Shown: piece after piece, positions 1 to 7,909 of the stretch
Numbering within the stretch: position 1 is the stretch's first letter
How the letters are laid out: each line of letters starts with the position of its first letter
DNA from: Alicyclobacillus mali
GTDB taxonomy: Bacteria; Bacillota; Bacilli; Alicyclobacillales; Alicyclobacillaceae
Reading direction: 5' to 3' (one strand)
NCBI RefSeq assembly: GCF_017329565.1
Contig: NZ_JAFMTT010000011.1
DNA: 64,000 nt
Program-made: the position numbers and the translations under genes
Notes under the pieces: model-generated
Told to the model about the DNA's origin: nothing
Databases searched by the model: none
What the model saw: the letters and a program-made list of their open reading frames with translations, nothing else

Positions 1-1
1 C

Positions 2-1135
2 GTGCCCTATCAGATTTCATACGCCAGCAAGGCCTTCTGCACCGTGGCCATGTGCCAACTCGCGCACGAGGAGGATCTGGGCATCGACGTGGTGTCCGGC
101 GGCGAGTTGTACACCGCGCTCGCGGCGGGCGTGCCGGCGAGCAAGCTCCACATGCATGGCAACAACAAGACCCCGGAGGAACTCCAGTACGCGGTGGCGA
201 GCGGCATCGGGGCCGTGATCGTGGACAACTTCGACGAGATCGACCTCCTGGCCGACATCCTTCAAGAGGCCGGGCGCACGGTGGATGTCCTGGTGCGGGT
301 GGCGCCAGGAGTCGAAGCGCATACGCACGACTACATCTCCACAGGGCAGCAGGACTCCAAGTTCGGCTTCGATCTCGCCAGCCACCAGGTGGCGGAGGCG
401 TTTTCGCGGCTCAAAGAGGTGGAACGCGCACGGGTCATTGGCGTCCATGCGCACATCGGATCCCAGATCTTCGATGTGGAGGGATTTCGCCTGCTCGCGC
501 ACCGGATGGCGAGCGTGTACGAAGACGGCCTGCGCAGGTTCGGCCTGCCCTTTTCCGTGCTCAACCTGGGGGGCGGATTTGGCATCCCGTACACCGATGA
601 GGACGCCCCGCCGGTGGCCGATCTCGTCCGCGGCGTGATCCGCGCCGCGAAGGCGGCCTTTGCCGATCGCGGCATGGACGTGCCCGTCTTGTGGATTGAG
701 CCAGGTCGGAGTATCGTCGGGCCCGCGGGCGTGACGCTGTATCGCGTGGGCAGCCGAAAGGTCATCCCAGGTGTGCGGAATTACGTCGCCATCGACGGGG
801 GGATGACGGATAACCCGCGCTTGGCGCTCTATGGTGCGAAGTACCACGCGTGTTACGCGAATCGCGCGGCGGATCGGCCGGATCGCCCGTGGTCGGTGGC
901 GGGGAAGTGCTGCGAGAGTGGCGACATGCTCATCTGGGATCTCCCGCTGCCGGACCCGGAGCCGGGAGACATCCTCGCCGTCCTTGCCACAGGCGCATAC
1001 ACGTATGCGATGGCGAGCCACTACAATCGCATTCCCAAGCCCGCTGTGGTGTTTTGCCGGGATGGCGAGGCGCGCCTCGTGGCACGGCGAGAGACGTGGG
1101 CGGACGTGGCGCGGCTCGATGTGCCGCTTCGATGA
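2..1135 (+). CDS. lysA: diaminopimelate decarboxylase, 5' truncated by window edge
   Basis: PLP-dependent decarboxylation of meso-diaminopimelate to lysine, the last step of lysine synthesis, in the cytosol. The visible 377 residues open at the PLP-lysine motif (YASKAF), so roughly the first 50-60 residues of a ~430-440 residue family member lie outside the window and the apparent start is not real. Further fold-III decarboxylase marks are the HIGSQ motif near residue 150, the glycine-rich NLGGGFG phosphate-binding loop near 190, EPGRS near 235 and CCESGD near 303 (C-terminal active-site Cys/Glu contributed across the dimer). A hairpin terminator follows the stop codon directly, so this is the end of its transcript. 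Confidence 0.95.
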   Translation: MPYQISYASKAFCTVAMCQLAHEEDLGIDVVSGGELYTALAAGVPASKLHMHGNNKTPEELQYAVASGIGAVIVDNFDEIDLLADILQEAGRTVDVLVRVAPGVEAHTHDYISTGQQDSKFGFDLASHQVAEAFSRLKEVERARVIGVHAHIGSQIFDVEGFRLLAHRMASVYEDGLRRFGLPFSVLNLGGGFGIPYTDEDAPPVADLVRGVIRAAKAAFADRGMDVPVLWIEPGRSIVGPAGVTLYRVGSRKVIPGVRNYVAIDGGMTDNPRLALYGAKYHACYANRAADRPDRPWSVAGKCCESGDMLIWDLPLPDPEPGDILAVLATGAYTYAMASHYNRIPKPAVVFCRDGEARLVARRETWADVARLDVPLR

Positions 1136-1161
1136 GGGGCCTGGATGGAGGCCCCTTTTTC
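1135..1161 (+). terminator. intrinsic terminator of lysA
   Basis: Stem AGGGGCC / GGCCCCT with an 8-nt loop, followed by a T run at 1156-1160. It begins on the last base of the lysA stop codon. Confidence 0.85.
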
Positions 1162-1264
1162 GTGGGCGTGCGGCTGTGACGGTCTGCGATTCCGGCTTCT
1201 TGGGCGGCAAGTGATATACTGAAAGAGAGCCACCAGGCACGTGCTGTGAAAGGGGTAGTGGCAA

Positions 1265-2791
1265 GTGGCGACGAAAGCGTTTGACAGTCTACTGGAACTC
1301 ATCACGGAGACTTCCACGAATTTGCCGCCCGACGTGCGACGGGCCATCAAGCGCGCGCAGCTTCAGGAGGAGTTGGGCAGCCGCGCATCCATCGCCCTGA
1401 ACACCATCGTCGACAACATCGTCTCCGCAGAGGAGGACGTGCAGCCCATCTGCCAGGACACGGGCATGCCGACCTTCATCGTCCATTGCCCGGTCGGTTT
1501 CAACCAAATCGAGTTCGAGAAAGAGATTCGGAAGGCCGTGGCGGAAGCGACACGCCTCGGCAAGTTGCGGCCGAACTCGGTCGATCCGCTGACCGGCAAG
1601 AACACCGGCGACAATCTCGGCGAGGGCACGCCCATCGTGCATTTCCATCAGTGGGAGAAAGACGAGGTCGAGGTGAAACTGATTCTCAAGGGCGGGGGCT
1701 GCGAGAACAAGAACATCCAGTACGCGCTCCCCACCGAGCTTCCCGGCCTCGGCCGTGCGGGGCGCGATCTCGACGGCGTCCGCAAGTGCATCCTGCACGC
1801 GGTTTACCAGGCTCAGGGGCAGGGCTGCAGTGCGGGGTTCATCGGCGTTTGCATCGGCGGCGACCGGACGAGCGGCTACGAGGCGGCGAAGGAGCAGTTG
1901 TTCCGGCCGCTGGACGATGTCAATCCGAATCCGCAGCTCGCAGAACTTGAGCAGTACATCATGGAGAAGGCGAATCAGCTCGACATCGGCACCATGGGAT
2001 TCGGTGGTCGGGTGACGCTGCTCGGATGCAAGATTGGCGTGCGCAATCGGATTCCCGCGAGCTTCTTTGTGTCCGTGGCCTATAACTGCTGGGCGTTCCG
2101 GCGCCTCGGCGTCGTTCTGGATCCGGCGACGGGCGAAATCCAGCGCTGGCTGTACAAGGACGGCGAGGGCCAGCTCGAGCGCCCGCAACAGGCTTTTTCG
2201 ACAGACAACGCGATTGTCCTCCAGGCGCCCATCAGTGAGGAACAGATTCGCAAGCTGAAGGTGGGCGACGTGGTGCTCATTCGGGGCGAGATCCACACGG
2301 GCCGCGACGAGCTCCACAAGTATCTCATGCATCACGACTCGCCGGTGGATCTCCGCGGCGGTATCCTGTATCACTGTGGTCCGGTCATGCTCAAGGACGA
2401 GAACGGCGAATGGCACGTGAAGGCCGCGGGTCCGACCACGAGTTCGCGCGAGGAGCCTTACCAGGCCGACATCATCGAGAAGTTCGGGATACGCGCCGTG
2501 ATGGGCAAAGGAGGTATGGGCGAGAAGACGTTGCAGGGCCTCAAGAAGTCAGGCGCCGTGTACCTGAATGCCATCGGCGGCGCGGCACAGTTCTACGCAC
2601 GCTGCGTGACGAAGGTGAAAGGCGTGGACTTCATCGAGCAGTTCGGTATCCCTGAGGCCATGTGGCATCTCGAGGTGGACAACTTCCCGGCCATCGTTAC
2701 GATGGATGCCCATGGAAACAGCCTGCACAAGGAAGTCGCCGAGGAGTCCATGGTCAAGCTTGAGGACCTCAAGGATCCCGTGTTCGTGTAA
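1265..2791 (+). CDS. class I (Fe-S) fumarate hydratase
   Basis: Interconverts fumarate and malate in the TCA cycle. Class I enzymes are oxygen-sensitive [4Fe-4S] hydro-lyases. The 508 residues cover both halves of the fused architecture: the alpha-type N-terminal domain (to ~290) with QDTGMP near 64-69 and GCSAGFIGVCIGGDR near 187-201, and the beta-type C-terminal domain with GDVVLIRGEIHTGRD and YHCGPVM. Cys63, Cys188 and Cys275 have spacing compatible with the three cluster ligands of the family (inferred, not aligned). It starts at GTG 1265 behind a GAAAGGGG-type ribosome binding site. It is monocistronic, with a terminator on each side. Related L(+)-tartrate dehydratases share this fold, so substrate is the main uncertainty. 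Confidence 0.9.
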   Translation: MATKAFDSLLELITETSTNLPPDVRRAIKRAQLQEELGSRASIALNTIVDNIVSAEEDVQPICQDTGMPTFIVHCPVGFNQIEFEKEIRKAVAEATRLGKLRPNSVDPLTGKNTGDNLGEGTPIVHFHQWEKDEVEVKLILKGGGCENKNIQYALPTELPGLGRAGRDLDGVRKCILHAVYQAQGQGCSAGFIGVCIGGDRTSGYEAAKEQLFRPLDDVNPNPQLAELEQYIMEKANQLDIGTMGFGGRVTLLGCKIGVRNRIPASFFVSVAYNCWAFRRLGVVLDPATGEIQRWLYKDGEGQLERPQQAFSTDNAIVLQAPISEEQIRKLKVGDVVLIRGEIHTGRDELHKYLMHHDSPVDLRGGILYHCGPVMLKDENGEWHVKAAGPTTSSREEPYQADIIEKFGIRAVMGKGGMGEKTLQGLKKSGAVYLNAIGGAAQFYARCVTKVKGVDFIEQFGIPEAMWHLEVDNFPAIVTMDAHGNSLHKEVAEESMVKLEDLKDPVFV

Positions 2792-2824
2792 CGAGGTGAA
2801 ACTTACGTCTTTCGGTCTTTGGAG

Positions 2825-2873
2825 GCTGTCCCATATCCGTTCGCACGAGCGGTGACGGGGCGGCTTTCTTTTG
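2825..2873 (+). terminator. terminator of the fumarase gene
   Basis: GCTGTCCC pairs with GGGGCGGC over 8 bp including G-U wobbles. A second stem (CCGTTCG/CGAGCGG) lies inside the loop, and TTTCTTTT follows. Confidence 0.7.
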
Positions 2874-3022
2874 TGTGTGAGGTGGCGTCGGTTCCCCTTT
2901 GTTAACTCCTTCTCTCACTGGGCAGGCCCTAGACGATTTGCGAGAGTGACTGGATCAGTCGGCAGGTATGCTATGCTGACTGCGGTAGCACGGTGCTGAA
3001 CGCTACGCACAGGGAGGAATCC

Positions 3023-3130
3023 ATGAACGATGTCGATTGCTCGGATCGTCTCGTTTCACGACAGCCGCGTGCGGGGCCTCCCGCACGGTCTTGTGCGGGG
3101 GCAAGTTGCCCCCTCCTGCCCGCTCAGTAG
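3023..3130 (+). CDS. possible 35-codon leader peptide upstream of mntH
   Basis: An ATG at 3023 lies 6 nt after a strong AGGGAGGA ribosome binding site and opens a 35-residue reading frame with three cysteines and several Arg/Pro residues, ending at TAG 3128. The region just upstream has two overlapping TATGCT -10-like elements (2967-2977). Its 3' half contains two hairpins sharing bases: CCCGCAC/GTGCGGG and GGGGGCAA/TTGCCCCC. It may be a leader peptide or merely a structured RNA with a chance ORF. I do not recognise the protein. Support is only the ribosome binding site and position. Confidence 0.3.
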   Translation: MNDVDCSDRLVSRQPRAGPPARSCAGASCPLLPAQ

Positions 3131-3346
3131 GAGGCTTTCCTGACTTCCACTGAAACCCCTGCGCTCCGCATGGTCCATTTTCCCGCGACCAAAAATTTTT
3201 TCTTTGGCCAAATGTGCAGGTCACAAATTGCGCTGTTCGGCGTATAATAGGCTCAGAAAGTTTCCTTGGGCTAAAAATCTTACCCGAATACAACTCGTGC
3301 CTGGGGTCCAAAGACAGGGAACTGCCCGGCAGAGGGGGGCGATGAG
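3131..3346 (+). promoter_or_regulatory. mntH promoter and upstream non-coding region
   Basis: A sigma-A-type promoter is visible: -35 GTCACA (3220-3225), 17-nt spacer, -10 TATAAT (3243-3248). About 95 nt of leader follow before mntH. I looked for a Mn-sensing yybP-ykoY aptamer and did not find its conserved core. An MntR-type operator may be present but none is clear by eye. Confidence 0.7.
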
Positions 3347-4645
3347 GTGAGTGTGACGACCACGAGCTTGCAGACGTCTGACTCGAAGGCTGTGCGGGCG
3401 GCCAGAGCCGCGCTGGATCACCGCCGCAGAGGGCTGCGCGCGTTGCTGCCATTCCTTGGCCCGGCGTTTGTCGCCTGCGTCGCGTACATCGACCCTGGCA
3501 ATTACGCCACAAACATTCAGAGCGGTTCGCAGTTTGGCTATCGACTGCTGTGGGTGGTGGTGCTCGCGAATCTCATGGCGATGCTCATTCAGCATCTGTC
3601 CGCAAAACTAGGCATCGCCACTGGCAAGAGTTTGCCCGAGATGTGCCGAGATCATTTTCCCCAATGGCTGACCTATGTGATGTGGGCATTCTCCGAAGTT
3701 GCGGCCATGGCCACCGATATCGCGGAATTCTTGGGTGCAACCGTGGGCTTGAACCTGCTGCTTCACATCCCTATGCTATGGGGCACGCTCGTCACGGGCG
3801 TGGTGACGTATCTCATTCTTACCTTGGATCGTTTGGGATTCCGGCCGCTCGAGAAATTCATCACGGCGTTCGTCCTGATCATCGCGCTGTGCTACGTGGT
3901 TGAAACGGCCTTTTCCAAGCCGAACTGGGGCGAGGTGGCGTATCACAGCGTGGTGCCGTGGCTCGGCAACCAGGCGGCGGTGCTGCTCGCGGTGGGCGTC
4001 ATCGGCGCCACGGTCATGCCGCACGTGGTGTACTTGCATTCGAGCTTGACGCAGAACCGAATTCAGCCGCGGGATGAAGAGGATAAGGTCAAAATCGCGC
4101 GTTTCAGCGCGAAAGAGGTCGCCATCGCCATGTCACTCGCGGGCCTTGTCAATTTGTCGATGATGTTCATGGCCGCATCGGTGTTTCACAACACGGGTCA
4201 CACGGGGATTGCGGACATCTCGACCGCTTACAAAACCCTGACGCCGCTCCTTGGCCCGGCGAGCGCAGCGGTGTTTCTCATCTCACTGCTGGCCTCCGGC
4301 TTCTCAAGTTCTGCCGTCGGTACGATGGCAGGGCAGGTCATCATGCAGGGGTTCGTCGGCTTCACCATTCCGCTTTGGCTTCGCCGCGTCATCACGATGA
4401 TCCCGACGGTCATCATCGTGGCGCTTGGCATCAATCCGACGGAGACGCTCGCGCTGAGCCAAGTGGTGCTGAGTATCGTCCTGCCGATGCCCGTCGTGGC
4501 GCTCATCTACTTCACGCGCCGTCCGGACATCATGGGCCGTCTGGTGAACCGGCGGCTGACCACCTGGGTGGCGAGCTTCTGTGCGGCCGTGATCGTCGCG
4601 CTGAACATGCTTCTGCTCTATCTGTCCTTCGGCGGCAGCTTTTGA
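3347..4645 (+). CDS. mntH: Nramp-family Mn2+/divalent metal transporter MntH
   Basis: Proton-coupled uptake of Mn2+ (and Fe2+) across the cytoplasmic membrane. 432 residues with about 11 hydrophobic segments. The metal-binding DPGN of TM1 is at 49-52 and the MPH motif of TM6 at about 224-226, the two signatures of Nramp proteins. The first ~35 residues are a hydrophilic cytoplasmic tail. Start GTG 3347 follows an AGAGGGGGG ribosome binding site by about 8 nt; a second in-frame GTG two codons later is possible. Own promoter at 3220-3248 and own terminator at 4658-4679, so it is monocistronic. Confidence 0.93.
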   Translation: MSVTTTSLQTSDSKAVRAARAALDHRRRGLRALLPFLGPAFVACVAYIDPGNYATNIQSGSQFGYRLLWVVVLANLMAMLIQHLSAKLGIATGKSLPEMCRDHFPQWLTYVMWAFSEVAAMATDIAEFLGATVGLNLLLHIPMLWGTLVTGVVTYLILTLDRLGFRPLEKFITAFVLIIALCYVVETAFSKPNWGEVAYHSVVPWLGNQAAVLLAVGVIGATVMPHVVYLHSSLTQNRIQPRDEEDKVKIARFSAKEVAIAMSLAGLVNLSMMFMAASVFHNTGHTGIADISTAYKTLTPLLGPASAAVFLISLLASGFSSSAVGTMAGQVIMQGFVGFTIPLWLRRVITMIPTVIIVALGINPTETLALSQVVLSIVLPMPVVALIYFTRRPDIMGRLVNRRLTTWVASFCAAVIVALNMLLLYLSFGGSF

Positions 4646-4657
4646 TGTCGCGCATCG

Positions 4658-4679
4658 GCCCGGGCTGCCGGGCTTTTTT
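4658..4679 (+). terminator. terminator of mntH
   Basis: GCCCGG / CCGGGC stem with a GCTG loop and six Ts (4674-4679). The last bases touch the 3' end of the convergent flippase gene. Confidence 0.9.
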
Positions 4680-5995
4680 CATGCCGTCCGGGCCAAGCGC
4701 GCGCGGACTTTGTGAACGAGATCGAGGTACGGGGCGAGATCGCCGCGCGTCACGCGCCAGAGCGCCTTGCTGTCGCGCCCGGAAGCCCGCCGATACCAGG
4801 TGATGTACAGGGCCAGTTCCAGCACGTAGGAGAGCGTCGAGGCGATGGATGCGCCGTACATGCCAGCGAGTGGAATCAGGCCGAGACACATGAGGCCGTT
4901 CGCGGCGATCACGGCCAGGTTGACCCAGGTGAGCGCTGTGGGGCGGCCGAGCGCGTTGGTGAAGTACTGCGCGATGACGTTGGCCGTGGCTTTGAGCACG
5001 AGGCCCGGCAGGAGCACGTAGAACGGCCCGAGGCTTCCGCCGTACTTGTGCCAGCTGTACACGAGCACGATGAGTGGCATTCCCAGCGCCAGGGCGCAGG
5101 CGGCGAATGTGGATGTCACGAGGGTCTGCCGCGAGGCGCTTTCCGTGATGGCCCCGGCGTCGTCCACGCTCGCCGCCGTCACGCGGTGAAAGACCATCGT
5201 CGCGATGGTTTGCGTGAGGGTGTTGAGGATTTCCGCCGCTGCGACTGCCACGCCGTAGATGGAGAGCGTGGTGGCGCTGTGCATCAGCGCGAGCATCCAG
5301 AAGTCCGTCCGATAATTGACGTACCCGGTGACGATGGCGAGCGAAGAAGCGGTGCCGTACCGGTAGAGCCCCCTCCATTCTGTCCGGTGGAATCGACACT
5401 TGAGTGTCTCTCCGAATCCGAGCTTCTGATACGTGACGGCGAGGGTCAACGCGACGCAAACGGCCCAGGAGATGAGCCAAATGCGAAACGTCCACAGGAG
5501 ACGGGGCTCGGGAGCCATGTGCCAGTGGGACGCGATGAAGGCGAGGTACAGGGCGAGAAAAGCCACGGCCTGCGCGATGTTCACGCGGTTCAGCCACGAG
5601 ATCTCCCCGAGCGAGTTGAGAAGCTTTGAGCCGTATCCGAACAGAAACGTGAACGGAATGCCGACCATGGCGTAGGCGATAGACAGGGGCGGGTGCCAGA
5701 TCCAAATGGCGGCGAGGGCGCACAGCCAGACGGCGATGCTGAACAGATACATCACAAAGTTCCCCATCTGCACAATCTGCGCCTTGTCGTGCGGCCTGCG
5801 GGGCAGCGCGTAGGAAAAATAATTGGTGTATCCGCCCGAGAACGACTGACCCAGGGTGGCCACGGTCGTGGAGAGTTGAAACTCGCCGCGGCTCGCCGTC
5901 GGCAAGTACCGCGCGGCGATGGCGCTGTTGGCGAAGGTGAGAAACGAGGACAGTCCCCGGTATGCGAAGCTGTACAGCGTGAGCTTTCGTCCCAT
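4679..5995 (-). CDS. polysaccharide flippase (Wzx/oligosaccharide flippase family)
   Basis: Multi-pass membrane protein predicted to flip lipid-linked oligosaccharides across the cytoplasmic membrane. 438 residues with repeated hydrophobic helices and the N-terminal pattern KLTLYSFAYRGLSSFLTF typical of MATE-like polysaccharide exporters. The upstream in-frame extension (to 6256) overlaps the divergent nucleoside phosphorylase gene and reads as non-coding. The ATG at 5995 has an in-frame GTG just before it (5998); a GGAGA sequence (6008-6012) is better spaced for the GTG. No glycosyltransferase lies beside it, so it is an isolated flippase gene and its substrate cannot be deduced. Confidence 0.8.
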   Translation of the reverse strand: MGRKLTLYSFAYRGLSSFLTFANSAIAARYLPTASRGEFQLSTTVATLGQSFSGGYTNYFSYALPRRPHDKAQIVQMGNFVMYLFSIAVWLCALAAIWIWHPPLSIAYAMVGIPFTFLFGYGSKLLNSLGEISWLNRVNIAQAVAFLALYLAFIASHWHMAPEPRLLWTFRIWLISWAVCVALTLAVTYQKLGFGETLKCRFHRTEWRGLYRYGTASSLAIVTGYVNYRTDFWMLALMHSATTLSIYGVAVAAAEILNTLTQTIATMVFHRVTAASVDDAGAITESASRQTLVTSTFAACALALGMPLIVLVYSWHKYGGSLGPFYVLLPGLVLKATANVIAQYFTNALGRPTALTWVNLAVIAANGLMCLGLIPLAGMYGASIASTLSYVLELALYITWYRRASGRDSKALWRVTRGDLAPYLDLVHKVRARLARTA

Positions 5996-6158
5996 CACGA
6001 TGGTTCGTCTCCATTTCCGGCTGAGCCGAGAATCGCGCGCAAATCTGCCACGTACCACTTTACTGGAGTCTGTCCCATCCGTGAAGGGGCGTCGCACAGC
6101 CGCTTCGGCGCTGTGGTACGATGGACGCGAAGAGCTCGAGACGAGAGGGTGGCTTTGC

Positions 6159-7907
6159 ATGCGAGCGGTGGACGTGATCGACAAGAAGCGGAGAGGCGAG
6201 GTGTTGACCGAGGAGGAGCTTCGGTTTCTGGTCGAGGGATATGTGAAGGGGGACATCCCGGACTACCAGATGAGCGCCTTTCTCATGGCGGTGGTATGGC
6301 GAGGCATGACTCGCGAGGAAACGCTCGTGCTCACGCGGCTTTTGGCCGATTCAGGGGATCGGCTGGATCTCTCGGGCATTCCGGGTGTGAAGGTCGACAA
6401 GCACAGCACCGGAGGCGTGGGAGACAAGGCGACGCTCGTCGTGCTGCCCCTCGTCGCGTCCATCGGCGTGCCGGTCATCAAGATGTCCGGGCGGGGGCTT
6501 GGCCACACGGGAGGGACCATCGACAAGCTGGAGTCCATCCCGGGGTTCCGCACGGATTTGAGCGTGGCAGAGCTCGTGGCGCAGGTGAGGCAGGTGGGCA
6601 TCGCGCTGGGCGGACAGACAGCGGATCTGGCGCCGGCGGACAAGAAGCTGTATGCGCTTCGGGACGTCACGGGGACCGTGGAGTCGTTGCCCCTCATCGC
6701 GAGTTCCGTGATGAGCAAGAAGCTGGCGGGCGGCGCCGACGCCATCGTGCTCGACGTGAAGGTGGGCGATGGCGCATTCATGAAGTCGCGCTCGGACGCG
6801 CGCAGGCTCGCGCGGCTGATGGTCGAGATCGGCGAGGCGGCGGGCAGGCGGACGGTCGCCGTCCTCAGCAACATGGATCAGCCGCTCGGGTGCGCCATCG
6901 GGAACGCACTTGAGGTGGCCGAGGCCATCCGCGTTTTGTCCGGCGAGGGGCCGTTCGATCTCGCCGAGATCGCGCTCGCCCTGGCGGAGGAGATGACGGT
7001 ACTGGCGGGCGTGGCCGCCACGCGCGAGGAGGCGCGGCGCATGTTGCGCCAGTCGGTCGCCGAGGGCCGGGCGCTCGAGACGCTCAGGCGCTGGATTGCG
7101 GCGCAGGGGGGCGATCCGGCCGTGGTCGACGATCCGAGCCGCCTCCCGCAGGCCCCGGTCCAAATGCCCTATCTGCCGAAGAAGGCCGGTTTTGTCGCCA
7201 AGCTGCCCGCGCTTGCGTTCGGGATTGCGGCGATGCGGCTTGGCGCGGGCCGGGAGACGAAGGATGCGGCCATCGATCCGTCCGTCGGGATCGTGTTGCA
7301 CGCCAAGGTGGGCGATCGCGTCCAGACCCATCGGCCCATGTTCACCGTGCACGCGCGCACGGAGGAGGACGCCCTCCGCTGCATGCGGGAGCTGGAGGCG
7401 GTCGTGGAGATTTCGGACGATCCCGTCGAGGCGCCGCCGCTCATTTTCGCCCGGATCGACCGGAGCGAGGACGAGCCCTACACCCATCTGATGGAAGCCG
7501 CTCGCGAAGCGCGCAATCGCGCGTACGTGCCGTACTCCGGCTTCGCCGTGGGCGCGGCGCTTGAGCTTGCGGACGGGCGCATGACGACGGGCGCCAATGT
7601 CGAAAATGCGTCGTATGGGCTCACCAACTGCGCGGAGCGGTCCGCGGTGTTTCGCGCCGTCGCCGAAGGTGTGCCGGGGACGAAGCCCGAGATTCGCGCG
7701 GTGGCCGTCATCGCAGACAGCCCGGAGCCGGTCTCTCCCTGCGGCGCGTGCCGGCAGGTGTTGGCCGAATTCTGTGCACCCGACACACCGGTCTACCTCG
7801 GGAATCTCCGGGGCGATGTGGTGGAGACCACCGTCGGCCAGCTTCTCCCGGGCGCGTTCACGGACGCGCAGATGGCGAACGTCAGGCGGCAAGACAAGGA
7901 GGCGTGA
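6159..7907 (+). CDS. fused pyrimidine-nucleoside phosphorylase - cytidine deaminase
   Basis: Pyrimidine salvage enzyme with two catalytic modules in one chain of 582 residues. Residues 1-~435 are a complete pyrimidine-nucleoside phosphorylase: KVDKHSTGGVGDK at 78-90 and the family signature SGRGLGHTGGTIDKLE at 110-125. Residues ~440-575 are a complete cytidine deaminase: GANVENASYG at 478-487, NCAER (Cys491 zinc ligand, Glu493 proton shuttle) and PCGACRQ (Cys528, Cys531). The modules could deaminate cytidine to uridine and then cleave it to uracil and (deoxy)ribose-1-phosphate. In Bacillus these are separate genes of about 433 and 136 residues. No stop or start candidate with a ribosome binding site interrupts the junction at 430-440. 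Start ATG 6159 follows GAGAGGGTGG. pepF begins 2 nt downstream. Confidence 0.92.
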   Translation: MRAVDVIDKKRRGEVLTEEELRFLVEGYVKGDIPDYQMSAFLMAVVWRGMTREETLVLTRLLADSGDRLDLSGIPGVKVDKHSTGGVGDKATLVVLPLVASIGVPVIKMSGRGLGHTGGTIDKLESIPGFRTDLSVAELVAQVRQVGIALGGQTADLAPADKKLYALRDVTGTVESLPLIASSVMSKKLAGGADAIVLDVKVGDGAFMKSRSDARRLARLMVEIGEAAGRRTVAVLSNMDQPLGCAIGNALEVAEAIRVLSGEGPFDLAEIALALAEEMTVLAGVAATREEARRMLRQSVAEGRALETLRRWIAAQGGDPAVVDDPSRLPQAPVQMPYLPKKAGFVAKLPALAFGIAAMRLGAGRETKDAAIDPSVGIVLHAKVGDRVQTHRPMFTVHARTEEDALRCMRELEAVVEISDDPVEAPPLIFARIDRSEDEPYTHLMEAAREARNRAYVPYSGFAVGAALELADGRMTTGANVENASYGLTNCAERSAVFRAVAEGVPGTKPEIRAVAVIADSPEPVSPCGACRQVLAEFCAPDTPVYLGNLRGDVVETTVGQLLPGAFTDAQMANVRRQDKEA

Positions 7908-7909
7908 AG

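Noticed and set aside
3131..3346. yybP-ykoY manganese riboswitch before mntH
   Set aside because: The conserved core of that aptamer was not found; only unrelated hairpins are visible.
5996..6256. N-terminal extension of the flippase to 6256
   Set aside because: It overlaps the divergent nucleoside phosphorylase start and encodes Ser/Arg-rich non-conserved sequence without a ribosome binding site.
7460..7490. Separate cytidine deaminase gene starting at the ATG near 7490
   Set aside because: No stop codon ends the phosphorylase and no ribosome binding site precedes an internal start, so a fusion is the simpler reading.
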